NCBI GenBank assembly: GCA_030522415.1
Contig: CM060104.1
Location: 20,723,825-20,787,824 of the forward strand
Origin: Channallabes apus
Taxonomy: Eukaryota; Chordata; Actinopteri; Siluriformes; Clariidae
Reading direction: 5' to 3'
DNA length: 64,000 nt
The notes beneath the pieces were generated by a model. It ran no database searches. It worked only from the letters and a program-made list of their open reading frames with translations, and was not told where the DNA came from. Position numbers and translations under genes: made by a program. How positions within the stretch are numbered: position 1 is the first letter of the stretch; every line of letters begins with the position of its first letter. Positions 12,720 to 23,958 of this stretch are shown here, piece by piece.

Positions 12720-14340
12720 CTCCTACTTTCCCTTTTAAGCACAGTGAGTTTTGTGAGTTTTATTTTTGTTTTTTCTGACTACATTTTTTCCTTGAAGATG
12801 ATGGTTAACCACTATCTACAAGTTTGACCATGCATTGTACAGTTTTTAAAATTATTTTTTAAAATAGTTTTAGCTGTCCTTAGTTGTTTTCTTTGCTTTA
12901 AGCAGGACAATAATTTGACCCTTTTTAAACAGAGTAACATCTATACCTCAACCACAGGAGATGTCTTCTGAGATTATTTTTTTAAATGAAATGAGCAGCT
13001 ACTCTCTACATCAGTTTTGATTTAAATTAGCTGCAAGAGCATTAGTAAGATGGGTCACTTAGGTTGGCTGGGGCACAGGCACCATTTTAATTCATCGGCT
13101 CTGTGCAGATCACTTGAATACTTCCAAATACTGTAAATAGTGTAAACCATGACATTATGGACTTCAATTTGAAGTAGAAGAAGTACAAAGAAGAAGAAGA
13201 TTACAATGAAATAAGGAGTATATCACTCCTCCATTCAGGACAAAACAGTAGAACCAGAACCTCATTTTATGACGTCTGTCTCTCATGCGCTAACAAGTTT
13301 GGGCCCCTTAGTTCCATAAGATCCATCTAAAAAAATCATGTATTATATTTTGCAGACAGTTCCCTGGTTAAATTAAAATGTTACTACTACACATTGAATA
13401 TGTTTTATGACATTTTGTTATTATTCTTTTCAGTGAATAATTTATATAGATTTGTATAATTTCCTATATTATAAAAATCTGTTCATTTTAAAAAATGTTG
13501 TATCAATAGGATACAGTGAAAAAATCAAGAATTAACATGCTTAAATTCAGGGCAGAATTTAAAATCAGGTAAAATATGTACGTTGAAAAGTATTTTAAAA
13601 TGATACATTTATGTTAATCATTTAATAAATTTTTATTGTTGGACATTTATGTTAAAACGTATACCTAATTTACTGTAGAAACATAGATGATACATCAATA
13701 TGTAAAATCTGGTTTAGTCATTATATACAATGTAGAAGGACGAAAAAAAGATTATTTATTAATCTAACCTAAATTATTGATAATGGTATGGATCTCTGAC
13801 ATAACTTTGTTGAATAATTTTGTTGCCTATTATTAAAACTCTCTCTTGTCGTAATTATTAAATCTAGCAATGATCCCTATTATAACAATAAAAACCGCGT
13901 CTTTATACACGTCTTGAAGGTTTGGCACATACTTACAATAACTTCGACAATGAGTTTATTGCAAATGCATTATTGAACTGTTTCGTGAACTTTAATCAGT
14001 TTAACAAACACCTGACATTGATTGTGTATTTACTTTACGTCTGACTTAATATTTAATTAACAAAATTGACTTGTCAGTGTGTTGTTGAATCTACACCATG
14101 TTATTTGCATAATCTGTGGTAGAATTATTAATTTTATAATATTTGGTAAATAAAGCCTTAATTAACTATTTTACCAGACTGCAATCTGTCATTGTGTGGC
14201 AAACAAAACAAAGTAATCATTAAACAATCATTTATTATTTTCATTAAATATCATTAGGATAAATTCAGGTAACCAGGGAGAAATTGCCTAACATTTTTAG
14301 GACGTTAGTTTCCTGAAATTAATAAAATAGAACAAATAGT
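12720..14340. other. AT-rich intergenic DNA
   Basis: No gene or clear element found. There is a short purine-rich gaagaag run near 13176-13200. Confidence 0.5.
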
Positions 14341-14364
14341 CCACAAAAAAAACATGGTGGTATG

Positions 14365-14458
14365 ACACACACACACACACACACACAAACATACGCGCGC
14401 GCGTACACACCCACGCACGTAGACAAACACACGCGCACACACCCACGCACGCACACAT
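14365..14458. repeat. (CA)n microsatellite, compound with GC steps
   Basis: Alternating CA/CG repeats, including acgcgcgcgcgtacac, which is purine-pyrimidine alternation favourable to Z-DNA. Confidence 0.9.
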
Positions 14459-14479
14459 TTGTGAACAAACATAGAACAT

Positions 14480-15320
14480 AAAAGACAGTGGCTTCTATGT
14501 TACGAGAACTTATTCAGACAGATTTTTTAATTGCATGTTGGTTATTAAGAGTATTTCACTATCATAAAAAGTTCCAATATGAGAAATGGTATATGCATTA
14601 GCTAGTGATCCTCATTATGTATTCTACATATTTTACATGCATGTAATACTACAAAATATCAAAAACAAAGCAAAAACACTTAGTCGAAGTAAAGATACTT
14701 AGAATGTAATTATTTTTAAGATGGTTTTAAAGTAAACACATTATAAACAGATAAATACAACAGATGCATGAATAAACGAACGAAACACCTCACAATTATA
14801 GTACATTGATGCATTTGGTAGATTTTATGTACAATAAATAAGGTTTATCTTTTTATGAAGGAGAAATGTGACCAAACCAACCAAAAATAAATAAATAGTA
14901 GTCAAATTAATTCAATGAATGAATGAATGAATTAGTTAATATTCATTCATTGTTAGTACAGATTATTTAATAATTCCACTATAGTGCTATTTAAATGCTT
15001 TATTCATTTTGGTTTTGCGAATTATTTACAGTACAGTTAGATTTCACCATTAAAGCCCACTGATTTTGATGAGCGACAGATTACTTTTTTCGTGGTGCAT
15101 GTAAGACTAGCGAACAAATCAAATACATCAGGAAATGAATAAATCATGCAATAAATTCATCATGAAAGAAATCATGAAAAAAAAATTACATAATGAAATA
15201 CCAAATGAAATAAAACTCTATAATAATAATTTAGTAAGTTCATTTTAAATATGCAAATGTTAAAATTATTTAATGACTAAATTCATTATAATTATTATTT
15301 AAACGATTATTTAAACGAAA
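14480..15320. other. AT-rich intergenic DNA upstream of beta-globin
   Basis: Contains a (GAAT)n-like run near 14914 and an AT-rich stretch. No coding signal. Confidence 0.5.
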
Positions 15321-15483
15321 GTAGCATCTTAATTTATTGTAAAGAATATTATTATTCACTAGAAGTATTAATAAGATTTGGTTGAGGATTTGGTTGAGGG
15401 ATTCCCTCAACCAAATCCTCAACCAAATCTTATTAATACTTCTAGTGAATAATAATATTATTTACAATAAATTATGATGCTAC
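15321..15483. repeat. 163-bp near-perfect palindrome
   Basis: Arms 15321-15401 and 15403-15483 are reverse complements around a single central base (15402), with two mismatches in 81 positions. The outer end reads gtagcatc and the inner end gttgaggga. It lies ~260 bases upstream of the beta-globin TATA box. It could extrude as a cruciform or hairpin. Confidence 0.95.
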
Positions 15484-15745
15484 TGATTGTATTTTATTGA
15501 AGCTCAGTCATTACGCCTACAAGAACTTCTCGATCGTTATTTAACCTACCAAAGTTAATCTAACGTAATTTAAAGCGATGGACAGAATAAACTTGCGTGC
15601 ACAAATACGACTTCTTATCACATTATATGACAACATTATTTAAAAGATAAGTCTTCATATCTAATCAAAATCATTCAGACTTCAAGAGCCACTCCTTAAA
15701 ACGTCTGTTGCCTTGTCTTGGGAGGAGCAGTCAACCACAGAGGGC

Positions 15746-15753
15746 TATATAAA
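15746..15753 (+). promoter_or_regulatory. TATA box of the beta-globin gene
   Basis: TATATAAA located 70-77 bases before the ATG, consistent with a ~45-base 5' UTR. Confidence 0.85.
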
Positions 15754-15822
15754 CTGGGTAAATAGAGCTTAAGTACAGGAGTCTTAGTTCATCAGAACAT
15801 ATAGAAACCCCGAGTCAGCAAC

Positions 15823-16485
15823 ATGGTTGCGTGGACAGATTTCGAGCGCTCTACCATCCGGGACATCTTTTCAAAGGTCGACGGTGCAGCAGTCGGTCAC
15901 CAGGCGATTACAAGGTAGATGTGTGCAAAAGCATTTTTTATTCGAATTTTTAAGTTTTTTCTTATTAAATGTTTCGAGCAGTCTATGAAACCACATGCCT
16001 CTGAATTTGCTCCTCAGGTGTCTTGTAGTGTACCCATGGACCCAGAGGTACTTCAGTAAATTTGGAAACTTGTACAACGCCGCTGCCATCGCTGGAAACC
16101 CCAAGGTTGCTGCCCATGGCTTGGTCGTTGTCGGCGCTCTGGAGAAAGCCGTGAAGAACATGGACAACATCAAGGGCACTTTCGCCGAACTGAGTGTGCT
16201 GCACTCTGAGAAACTGCACGTGGATCCCGATAATTTCAGGGTGTGCTTGGTTTATTTATTGCCTTAAGTTATTGCTACCGACAATTGCCATTTTTACTTT
16301 TAAGACTTAATCGTTTGTTTTATATCTAAACCTGTGTTTCTGTTTTCCTCACGTAGCTGCTGGCTGACTGCATCACCATTGTCATCGCTTCTATCATGGG
16401 TGCCAGCTTCACAGCTGAAGTGCAGGCAGCTCTGCAGAAGTTCCTGGCTGTTGTAGTCTCTGCACTCGGAAAGCAGTACCACTAA
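15823..16485 (+). CDS. Haemoglobin subunit beta (three exons, 147 aa)
   Basis: Complete beta-type globin gene. Exons 15823-15914 (92 nt), 16018-16240 (223 nt) and 16357-16485 (129 nt) have the exact classical beta-globin sizes and give 148 codons with the stop. Junctions: ACAAG/gtagat, cctcag/GTGTCTT, TTCAGG/gtgtgc, cgtag/CTGCTG. The protein starts MVAWTDFER, has YPWTQRYF and ends GKQYH. The distal His is in VAAHG and the proximal His in LHSEKLHVD. Unusual: the Lys pair normally after HG (E9/E10) is LV here, and exon 1 ends GHQAITR rather than the common GPAALAR. Ser follows the proximal His (F9) and His is C-terminal, residues associated with the Root effect in fish haemoglobins. A poly(A) signal is at 16543-16548. 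It pairs head to head with alpha at 6163. Embryonic versus adult type not decided. Confidence 0.96.
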
Positions 16486-16599
16486 ACGCTGAAATGACTT
16501 TCAGTTATAAAACGACCATGTACTTGGCAAAACAAGTATTTAAATAAAATAACAGTACATATTTTTGAATCCTGTGATCTTTCGTTGTGAATTTAGGGA

Positions 16600-16632
16600 T
16601 ACTACTACTACTACTAATAATAATAATAATAC
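16600..16632. repeat. Trinucleotide repeat (ACT/AAT)n
   Basis: Run of actacta followed by aataat units just downstream of the beta-globin poly(A) region. Confidence 0.8.
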
Positions 16633-16649
16633 AACTACTGAATGTTCTT

Positions 16650-17600
16650 TACAGTAAGTGTTCGTTTTAGGGTATAGTAATCATGGTTATATTAATTATG
16701 TTTCTCAAGTATTTTCTTGTGATAATAAGGATTATTGATGAAAAAGATTGATTGGTTCAAATTATTTCCAGGTGTCGCTAAACTCACGACTAGTCCAACA
16801 TGGATATCATCAAGAGACGACTATAAAATAAACGAACAATGCATTATGCGATGAACATACAGTTTTATACATCACATTAGGAAAGGTATTAAAAATCTAA
16901 GTGTAAAGTTAATTAATAATATTATAATTAAAATGTATCAAATAAATACTTAGACTGCAAGACTAATAAAACTGTACGTGTTACTTTCAAACACAACAAA
17001 AATATTGCAAAATAAAAGGTTATGTGGTACTTTTGATTGTAACTGCCTGTGTCGTTTCCCTCCAAATCTTTGCATAGTCTACCTACAGTGTATAAACAAG
17101 TTTAAACATTTTATATACATACATATATGCAAATAATACAACCTGGAACGTAAGATGAGTAAATACAGTATACGCTGGAACGTAAAATGAGTAATAAAAT
17201 ATCAAGATGATTTGGGGAATTTTTGTCTGTTGTTTGTTCACGCACAATGTATAAACTAATTAATTAATTTTAATTGGGTTTTCACGTGTGTATTTGCTCG
17301 AATAACATACAGTATACAGTAGGCTTGGTTCCAGTGCAATCGGCCCACGAGATGATGTTACTTTTAAATTTAAATGGAAAACGCTTATATCGCCCTTATA
17401 TCATAAAAATTAGACCCTTAAAAATCATTAGTTCATCTCACAATCCAAGATGACGCTGTTTCTGAATATTTTCAATACGCGCTTATGCGTGCGCAATTGA
17501 AATCTACTTAATACACGCGATCTCACACCCTAATTTTACATTTTACGCATTTTACGTAACACATACAAATTTCGTCAATTCAAAAAATTCAACAGATGGA
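16650..17600. other. AT-rich intergenic DNA downstream of beta-globin
   Basis: No gene found. Two neighbouring near-repeats of ggaacgtaagatgagtaa occur near 17142-17192. Confidence 0.5.
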
Positions 17601-17602
17601 AT

Positions 17603-17735
17603 TACACTCACTCACTCATCCTCTACACTGCTTTATCCTGTATTCAGGGACGCGGGGGGCCTTATCTTAGGAAACGTACTGTATATAGGGCACATGGCGT
17701 CGGATAACCATGCACTACACCACCGTGTCCCATGA
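17603..17735 (-). mobile_element. SINE 3' fragment
   Basis: Starts with a (CACT)n tail, then the sequence equivalent to the Mermaid-like 3' end in reverse (tgctttatcctgtattcagg). The head is missing. Confidence 0.6.
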
Positions 17736-18412
17736 CATTACAATGGATCACAAATGATTAATTTCAGGAAAAGTTTTTTTTTTTTTTACAAATATTTTTT
17801 ATGTCACGTTTTCCTTATTATTATCAATTAAGTCTCTTTTTTCACCTTAACACAGCAGCAAAAATAAATATATGAATAAATAAATAAAACTATATCAGAA
17901 TAATTCTGCTTAATTATGCAGTAACACCTCACTTTAAGCAACACTGTCACTCAATAAATTGAAATTACACTATTTGAACCATGCATTCCATTAGAATTTT
18001 TACATGCATAATAATTGTGTATAACAGTGCATTGCATACTATGAATAAATTCTTTGGTAGTTCTGTACAGAGCTGAGTGACTTTTGTAAGGTTATTTACT
18101 GTTTTTCATGTTCATTTCTCATTATCTCAATGATGAAGCACTACTAAAATGTTTTACATACAATTCAAAGAATTTATATAGAAAAGTAATGGTACACTGA
18201 AAAAAGTAAACCATAGCTGTCATTCGTTTAATGTGTTTTTTCTCATTCCATTAGTTAAAAAAATATTAATTTGCTCTTTTAAACTAAAGTGTCTAATTTA
18301 TGCTCATGGGTGAATCTTTTTTTTTTACTTTAGTTGAATGCTATTTACAGCAGGGAACCAAAGCGAAATATTTCATTTTGATCAAGGTACTTTTATTAGG
18401 TTGAGTGTGATT

Positions 18413-18424
18413 TGCGCATGCGCA
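18413..18424. promoter_or_regulatory. NRF1-type palindromic site
   Basis: TGCGCATGCGCA, the consensus for NRF1, a common CpG-promoter factor. It sits ~220 bases inside the CACT element and upstream of an exon-like segment ending at 18713 with donor CCAG/gtaagaaag. I infer that it is the promoter of the element's internal gene. Confidence 0.6.
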
Positions 18425-18479
18425 GTCTTTAAACCGTAGTTTTGCCGGTATAATTTTATTTCCGCCTCAAACCGGAGCA

Positions 18480-20655
18480 TGATGTTGAAACAAGTAAGGA
18501 AGGATATCAGAACCTGTATTTCAGTTACTGTTAGTTAAAGCTCCTGGTTAAACTTAAATCTAATCCATTCACAAAGGACATTTCTGCTTCAAACCAAAGT
18601 TCGCCGTGTCACATGACCTCATGTGTCACATGACCTCATGACGCAGCATTATCACGGACTGAATCACGTTCTGCTGCGGGCGGCGATTCTCAAAGAAAAC
18701 TCCTTTAAACCAGGTAAGAAAGCAAACTCATGTCATTTCGTTGTTAAATGTTTCTCTTCTATGAGCAAATTCATGATTTATGTCAGGAACAACTACTTTG
18801 TAGATTGAGTTTTGTGTCTGTGTTTGCTCCTGTAGCTAAAACCACCTATATTACATACATTAGCATTAGCTAACTAACGTGGTGATTTTCAAAAACACCG
18901 GAGTTTCTACAGTAAGTTGGTCATGAAATAACTTTAAAAGTAAACATAATCTTTATGCACTTTTGTGTTTACAGGTCTGTTAGCTTTTCTGAAAGGGCAT
19001 TATTTTACCCATACTGCTTTCTATACTTTATACACACTGTAATTAAGATTTGCTAACATAAGAACTTGAGCCAGTCCAATTTTTGTTTAAGTATTTTTTT
19101 TTTTTTTTTTTTTTTAAGATCAGTAATGAGTTTCTGAGAATTATATCTGCTCCACTTCAAGCAAGATTACTGGTTTCCTTGGACAATCAACACTACAAAC
19201 TAATTGAGATCATCAGAAACAAGGGAGGAACCATCAGAGAGAAGACCAGAGATATAATCTTCATCTTCAAGTTCTTGATCTGGTATGTACTCGCTCAAAA
19301 AAGCAGAAATTAGCTTGGTGTCAAATGTAATATTGTGAATGGATGCCAAAGGACTTGAGCAAGGCATCCACATCAAGTTGGCTGTGATGCATTAAATTAA
19401 AACATAACTAGCAGAATAAAACTCTTTAGTTTATCTTGTTCACAGGTTAGTGTCTGCTGTCTGAATACAGGTTTCAATGTCTGCCATGTTCATTTTACAA
19501 GCCTAACATAACCAACAATACTATGTTTGTTTTTACATTCCCAGAGCCTGGAGGTGAATGTATGAAGAGAGGATCTCCTGAAATGTCTTATGGTGGTGTA
19601 TATGAGTGGAAGATGTGGACCAACTGATTAAGCGCTGGTAAGCGTTTGTTCATGAAGCATTTCAACCTTAGGACTGAAAAATGTTACTGAATTGATAACT
19701 TAGCCTTGTTTAAAGGTCCAGGTGGCAGCTTTGTGGTGCTGGGGTTTGAACCTGTGAGCATCCAATCAGTATACCAACATCCAAAAACCATACAACTACC
19801 TCTGCCCCTTCATATGGACAAGTATGGTCTTTTTTTTTATCATAGTATGTATTAACATTAGTTACATACATTCTCCTAAACCTTGTGAAAAGAATTCAAA
19901 GAAGAGGAGAAGCTGTTATGGCTGCAAAAGACCAACATCATACTAAACCCTATGAATTAAGAAGTGGATGTTACTCAAGTTTATATTAATACTTAAAATG
20001 ATAAACTTTATCATTAATACATAATGTGTGTGTATATGTATGTCAGTTGTTTTGGCCTATTCATTGAGCTAATTACATTTAACTTGATGCACCATAATCC
20101 TAGGTGTTTTTTTCACTCATAGGGAGCATTAAGTGATTTTACATGCATACATCAGACACTGTTTTGCCAAATAGAGCAACTTGTCTAACAAATGTCCTTT
20201 CTTTTATTAGGTTGTTCAGAAAGATGAAGCTCAGGCAGAACTTGTGAGGTGCACGATGGCCCTGTTTGTCCTCGGGTAGGAAGAGGACTGTCTTCAGCCT
20301 CCACAGGAAATCGGGATTGTGACTTATTGAGTTTCCATCAGTCGCACGTGAATGTTGCATGTTGTTTTGCCTCATGTTTGGAGACTAGCAGCATCACTGT
20401 GCTGAAAAACTGGAGAGCGATGGTATTAGTACTGAAATGTTGTTTTTCAGACCAAGAAATGGGCAGGACCCTCCCCACCCACGGTTGAAAGTTATGGAAC
20501 TGATCATTCTTGTTGAAATAGTGCTCTACCTTTTATTATTTTTGATTACTCATTTTACTTTGACCATTTTGAAAAAGGAGACCTCTGCTGATTTTGTTTT
20601 AGGAACATTTTCTAATTTTTTCAGTCCTTTTAATAAATGTATGTTGCAAAGTTGA
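18480..20655 (+). pseudogene. Multi-exon gene-like unit inside the CACT element
   Basis: Exon-like segments: one ending 18713 (donor gtaaga); 19119-19282 (acceptor ttttaag, donor gtatgt), coding SNEFLRIISAPLQARLL and KLIEIIRNKGGTIREK; 19545-19637 (acceptor cccag, donor gtaagc); and a region at 20220-20500 with EEDCLQPPQEIGIV-like residues and stops. The pattern recalls a multicopy teleost protein family of unknown role found in repeats (..EFLRI...PL....L..L..IF..KGG..). That family link is from memory and weak. Stops suggest decay. Poly(A) signal near 20632. Confidence 0.45.
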
Positions 20656-21485
20656 GTGTTACTTTTTGTAATTTTATGGAGTAATTTATTTTAGTCGCAG
20701 AGTATTTAGATTGGTTCTTCTTCAGCAAGTTTGACACGAACAAAATGTACCCATTGCAAAATGTAATTTGTGCATAAATGCAGACATATCTTTTTTTTTT
20801 TTTTTTTTTTTCCCCTCGCAATTTCAAATACAGTTAGCAGTGTTGAATGATTGTTGGTGTTTATACATTAAAAAAAAAATCTTGTTGTGTTAATTTAATG
20901 TTAACATTTTGGATGAGAGAATGTTGATTCCACAATAAATAATGTTTATATAAAGAAATGTGTTTTGAGTGTAAATCAATATGTAATTAAGTTTTTTAGG
21001 CTTTTATATTTAAATTATTAAATCTTTATTTGATGCAACTTAAAAAAGGTAATTTGCTCAAACATTCAAAAGTGGTTTATATCAAGTTTATAATTTCAGG
21101 TTAGATTTAGTAGAATATTTACATTAAGTAATATAGCCAATTTATTTATTTAGATTTAGAACAACTTTTAAATATTTGGTTTGTTTCACCTTCAGAAATT
21201 AGTTTACATGAATTTAAAAATTTTTAAATTGGAGTAAATGGTTTATTTACATTACGTCAATGCTAAAATATTAGATGTGACAGATTACTTCAATTTTTTT
21301 AAGTTGAGCCAGTGCTATATTTTTTTCAGTGTAGCTAGTAGCCAGGTATTTACATATCTTTTGCATTTGTCTGGTTTAGTTACAGCCAGACTAAAGCAAA
21401 ACCACCAAACTCAAAAAGGCAAAATATGTTTAGCTGTTTTGCATGTAAAAATACACATTTGTAGAAAGGAAATAATCACATTGCT

Positions 21486-21690
21486 ACAATGGGGGAAATA
21501 AGTATTTGATCCCTACAGATTTTCTAAGTTTGCCCACCTACAAAGAAATGAAGGGTCTATAATTTTTATCATAGATTTATAGTAAAGGATTGAGAGAATA
21601 TCAACCAAAAATTCAGAAAAAGCACATGATACAAATGTTATGAATTAAGTTGATTTCAATGAGGGAAATCCACTATATTATTACTACTCC
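21486..21690 (+). mobile_element. Tc1-like 5' end fragment
   Basis: acaatgggggaaataagtat and gtttgcccacctacaaagaa are typical of a fish Tc1-like terminus beginning CAGTGGGGGAAATAAGTA. Truncated after ~200 bases. Confidence 0.7.
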
Positions 21691-21699
21691 AACACATGA

Positions 21700-22900
21700 T
21701 CAGAAAGTACTGTATGTCAAATAAGAATTATGATTCACGACAAATGCCTGTGCGCCTCACATGTGAGGCACACACTTTCTGCTGAGAAGAATTATTTTGA
21801 AAAATCTGATTTTTTTTGCCCTCATTCACTGTTATGTAAACCGATTTTGCATGACTGTTGATTTAGCTGGTTGCAAGAATGCAGCAGCAAGAGAGGTCAT
21901 ATCTCATTAATCTTAATATAAGCTGCCTCAGTGCTTTTGAAAAAATAATCTACTTTTATGCTGCTCTGTTCTGCCCCCAATGGGCCTCAGTGGGTATAGC
22001 AAAATCTCAAGGTCCTGAATGGTCCTTTATTAATGCCCTCCTGGTATAATGATGCTGATTACAAAGCATTTATATCATGGATAGAGGACAGCAATAGCAC
22101 TACAAAAAGCTCTTCCTTTCTGATTCGTAACCCATAATTTAAGGATTTACATGGGAAGAAAGGCTTTCCCTTAAAATTTAAATACACTTTAAATGTCAAC
22201 AAAACATTTACCAATACGATTATAGCAGTCGAAGATTGAATGGAATTAAAGATTTCAATGAATAAAATATTATAGCTGTTTTTTTTACTCTTCTCAATTT
22301 CCAGGGATCATTGCAACGTGCAGGAAATCTTTGAAGCTCTCTATGTACAGTAGAAGCTAATCTATTTCTTTGACCTTGTTCAGACAGCCTGATTTTTGGC
22401 ATATTCAGATTGGAATCAGTTTAGATCCAGATTGCTTTTATGCAGTCTGGACAGTTTAAAAACCCCACACTGAATCAAATTTGTGGGAACCTGATTTGAA
22501 CCACATCCAGAGGTGGTTTGAAATTAAACTAAAATGGGATCCAGATGAGCTGCATCTCAGTTGCTATACAACTCAAATCGGATTTCAAACTATCCATAAT
22601 GCAACATAATGCAAAAGTTAAATTCCACATGATCATGTATGGGATTTGGATTCATGACCCATAAGTGAGTAGGAAGACAATAGAAGAAATCATAATTTTC
22701 TATAAAATAGAAAAGCTGTTGTGAAGGTTGTGGAGGTTGTGAAGGGTCTTTTTCGCTTTTCATGCCAAATATGTAAAAGCTGTGCCCTTGAATTTTCTGT
22801 GCAGCTAAAGCAATCATGTTAGCTGGCTTACCCATCATAGTGAAACAGAAAACAACAGTCTCTGGACAAAATGCACATACTGTATGCCCAATATATTTAT
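21700..22900. other. Unassigned intergenic DNA
   Basis: No supported gene. The phrases at 22383-22600 (gatttttggcatattcagat, ccagattgc) look like repeat DNA, but I could not place termini. Confidence 0.45.
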
Positions 22901-22914
22901 TTGTTACTGTAGCT

Positions 22915-23215
22915 GCTTGTGATTGATGTGGGACATTCCTGGTCTGCAGTTGTCAGAAGCTACCAAAAATGGTCCAAGGAAGGTCCAATAAACGACAGAC
23001 AGGATTGTGGGCAGCCAGGGTCCATGGATGTGTGTGGGGAGTGAAGGCTGGCCTGTGTTATCCAATCCAATGGAAGAGCTTCTCTAGCTCAAATTACTGA
23101 AAAATCTAATGCTGGTCCCCACAAAAGGCTGTCAGAACACAAAGCGCATCACTGTTTTGGTGGCAAAAGTGAAGACTTAGTCAGTATTAGGTGGGTGGTC
23201 ATAATGTTATGGCTG
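22915..23215 (+). mobile_element. DNA transposon fragment with a cataatgttatggctgatc end
   Basis: Contains gtcagaagctaccaaaaatg, aggattgtgggcagcca and the terminal ggtggtcataatgttatggc, all typical of a frequent teleost DNA transposon with a DDE transposase. The middle is deleted: N-terminal coding remnants join directly to the 3' end near 23130. Confidence 0.6.
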
Positions 23216-23804
23216 ATCAGTTTACGTTTCTTTATTGATTGAATTTGGAAAAAAAATGTGCAAAATATAAATTTGTTTTTGAGAAGAATGGTATATGGGT
23301 GCTGTCTGACTGATTTTGGATTGTAGTGGTGGGCCACCTAAATTTTTTGTCCATTTCCAGCCCTGCCACCTCTCAGAGGAAGGAAGGATATAAAGAAAGG
23401 ATAATGACGTGAAACTGTTTTATAACCTCATTTTAATGGCTATCTTAAATGAGATGTTAAATGTGGTCATATTGGTATCATGGTGATGGGTCCAAAAGTA
23501 TTAAACACCTTCACATTCTTAAGATATAACTGAAACCTTGGTTAGAAACTCTGAGAAAGCCGGATTGTGTCCCCTTGTCCTAAGAAGGTGTCCGAGTTCG
23601 ACAAAAATGTAGAAAAATTGGTTTTGCTTGCTGCTGGTTCTTAAAATTTTGTACACCTTTATACAAAAGAAATCTAATTTTAGAAAGCTCACTGACTGTT
23701 CACTACTGATGATACACTTATTTATTGCTTGTATGTATTGTATAGTATGCTATCATTAACAGTGTACGAGTGTACTAATTATGAATTATTATTAACATAT
23801 TCAA

Positions 23805-23888
23805 AAGACTCTCCTGGGATAGGCTCCAGGTCCCCCTCGACCCTGAACACAGGATTAAGCGGTGTAGAAAATGAATGAATGAATGAAT
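23805..23888 (+). mobile_element. SINE 3' tail fragment
   Basis: Matches the last ~85 bases of the SINE at 43972-44332 (gggataggctccaggtcccc ... gaatgaatgaatga). Confidence 0.75.
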
Positions 23889-23958
23889 ATTCAAAAGACA
23901 AAAAATTGACCTAGAGCACAGGTGAAACTTTGGATTTGTATTCATTAGTACACTGAAT

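Larger units (their letters stand above)
18195..21331 (+). mobile_element. CACT-ended element carrying gene-like exons (3.1 kb)
   Basis: Left end CACTGAAAAAAGTAAA and right end ATTTTTTTCAGTG are inverted repeats, flanked by TA on both sides (18193-18194 and 21332-21333). Termini of the CACTG type with 2-3 bp duplications suit the CACTA/EnSpm superfamily. No transposase is present. Inside lie a promoter-like NRF1 site and several splice-bounded exon-like segments, listed separately. An aataaa near 20632 could end the transcript. Confidence 0.7.

Noticed and set aside
14297..14479. Cys/Val-rich small open frame
   Set aside because: It is a CA microsatellite read in one frame.
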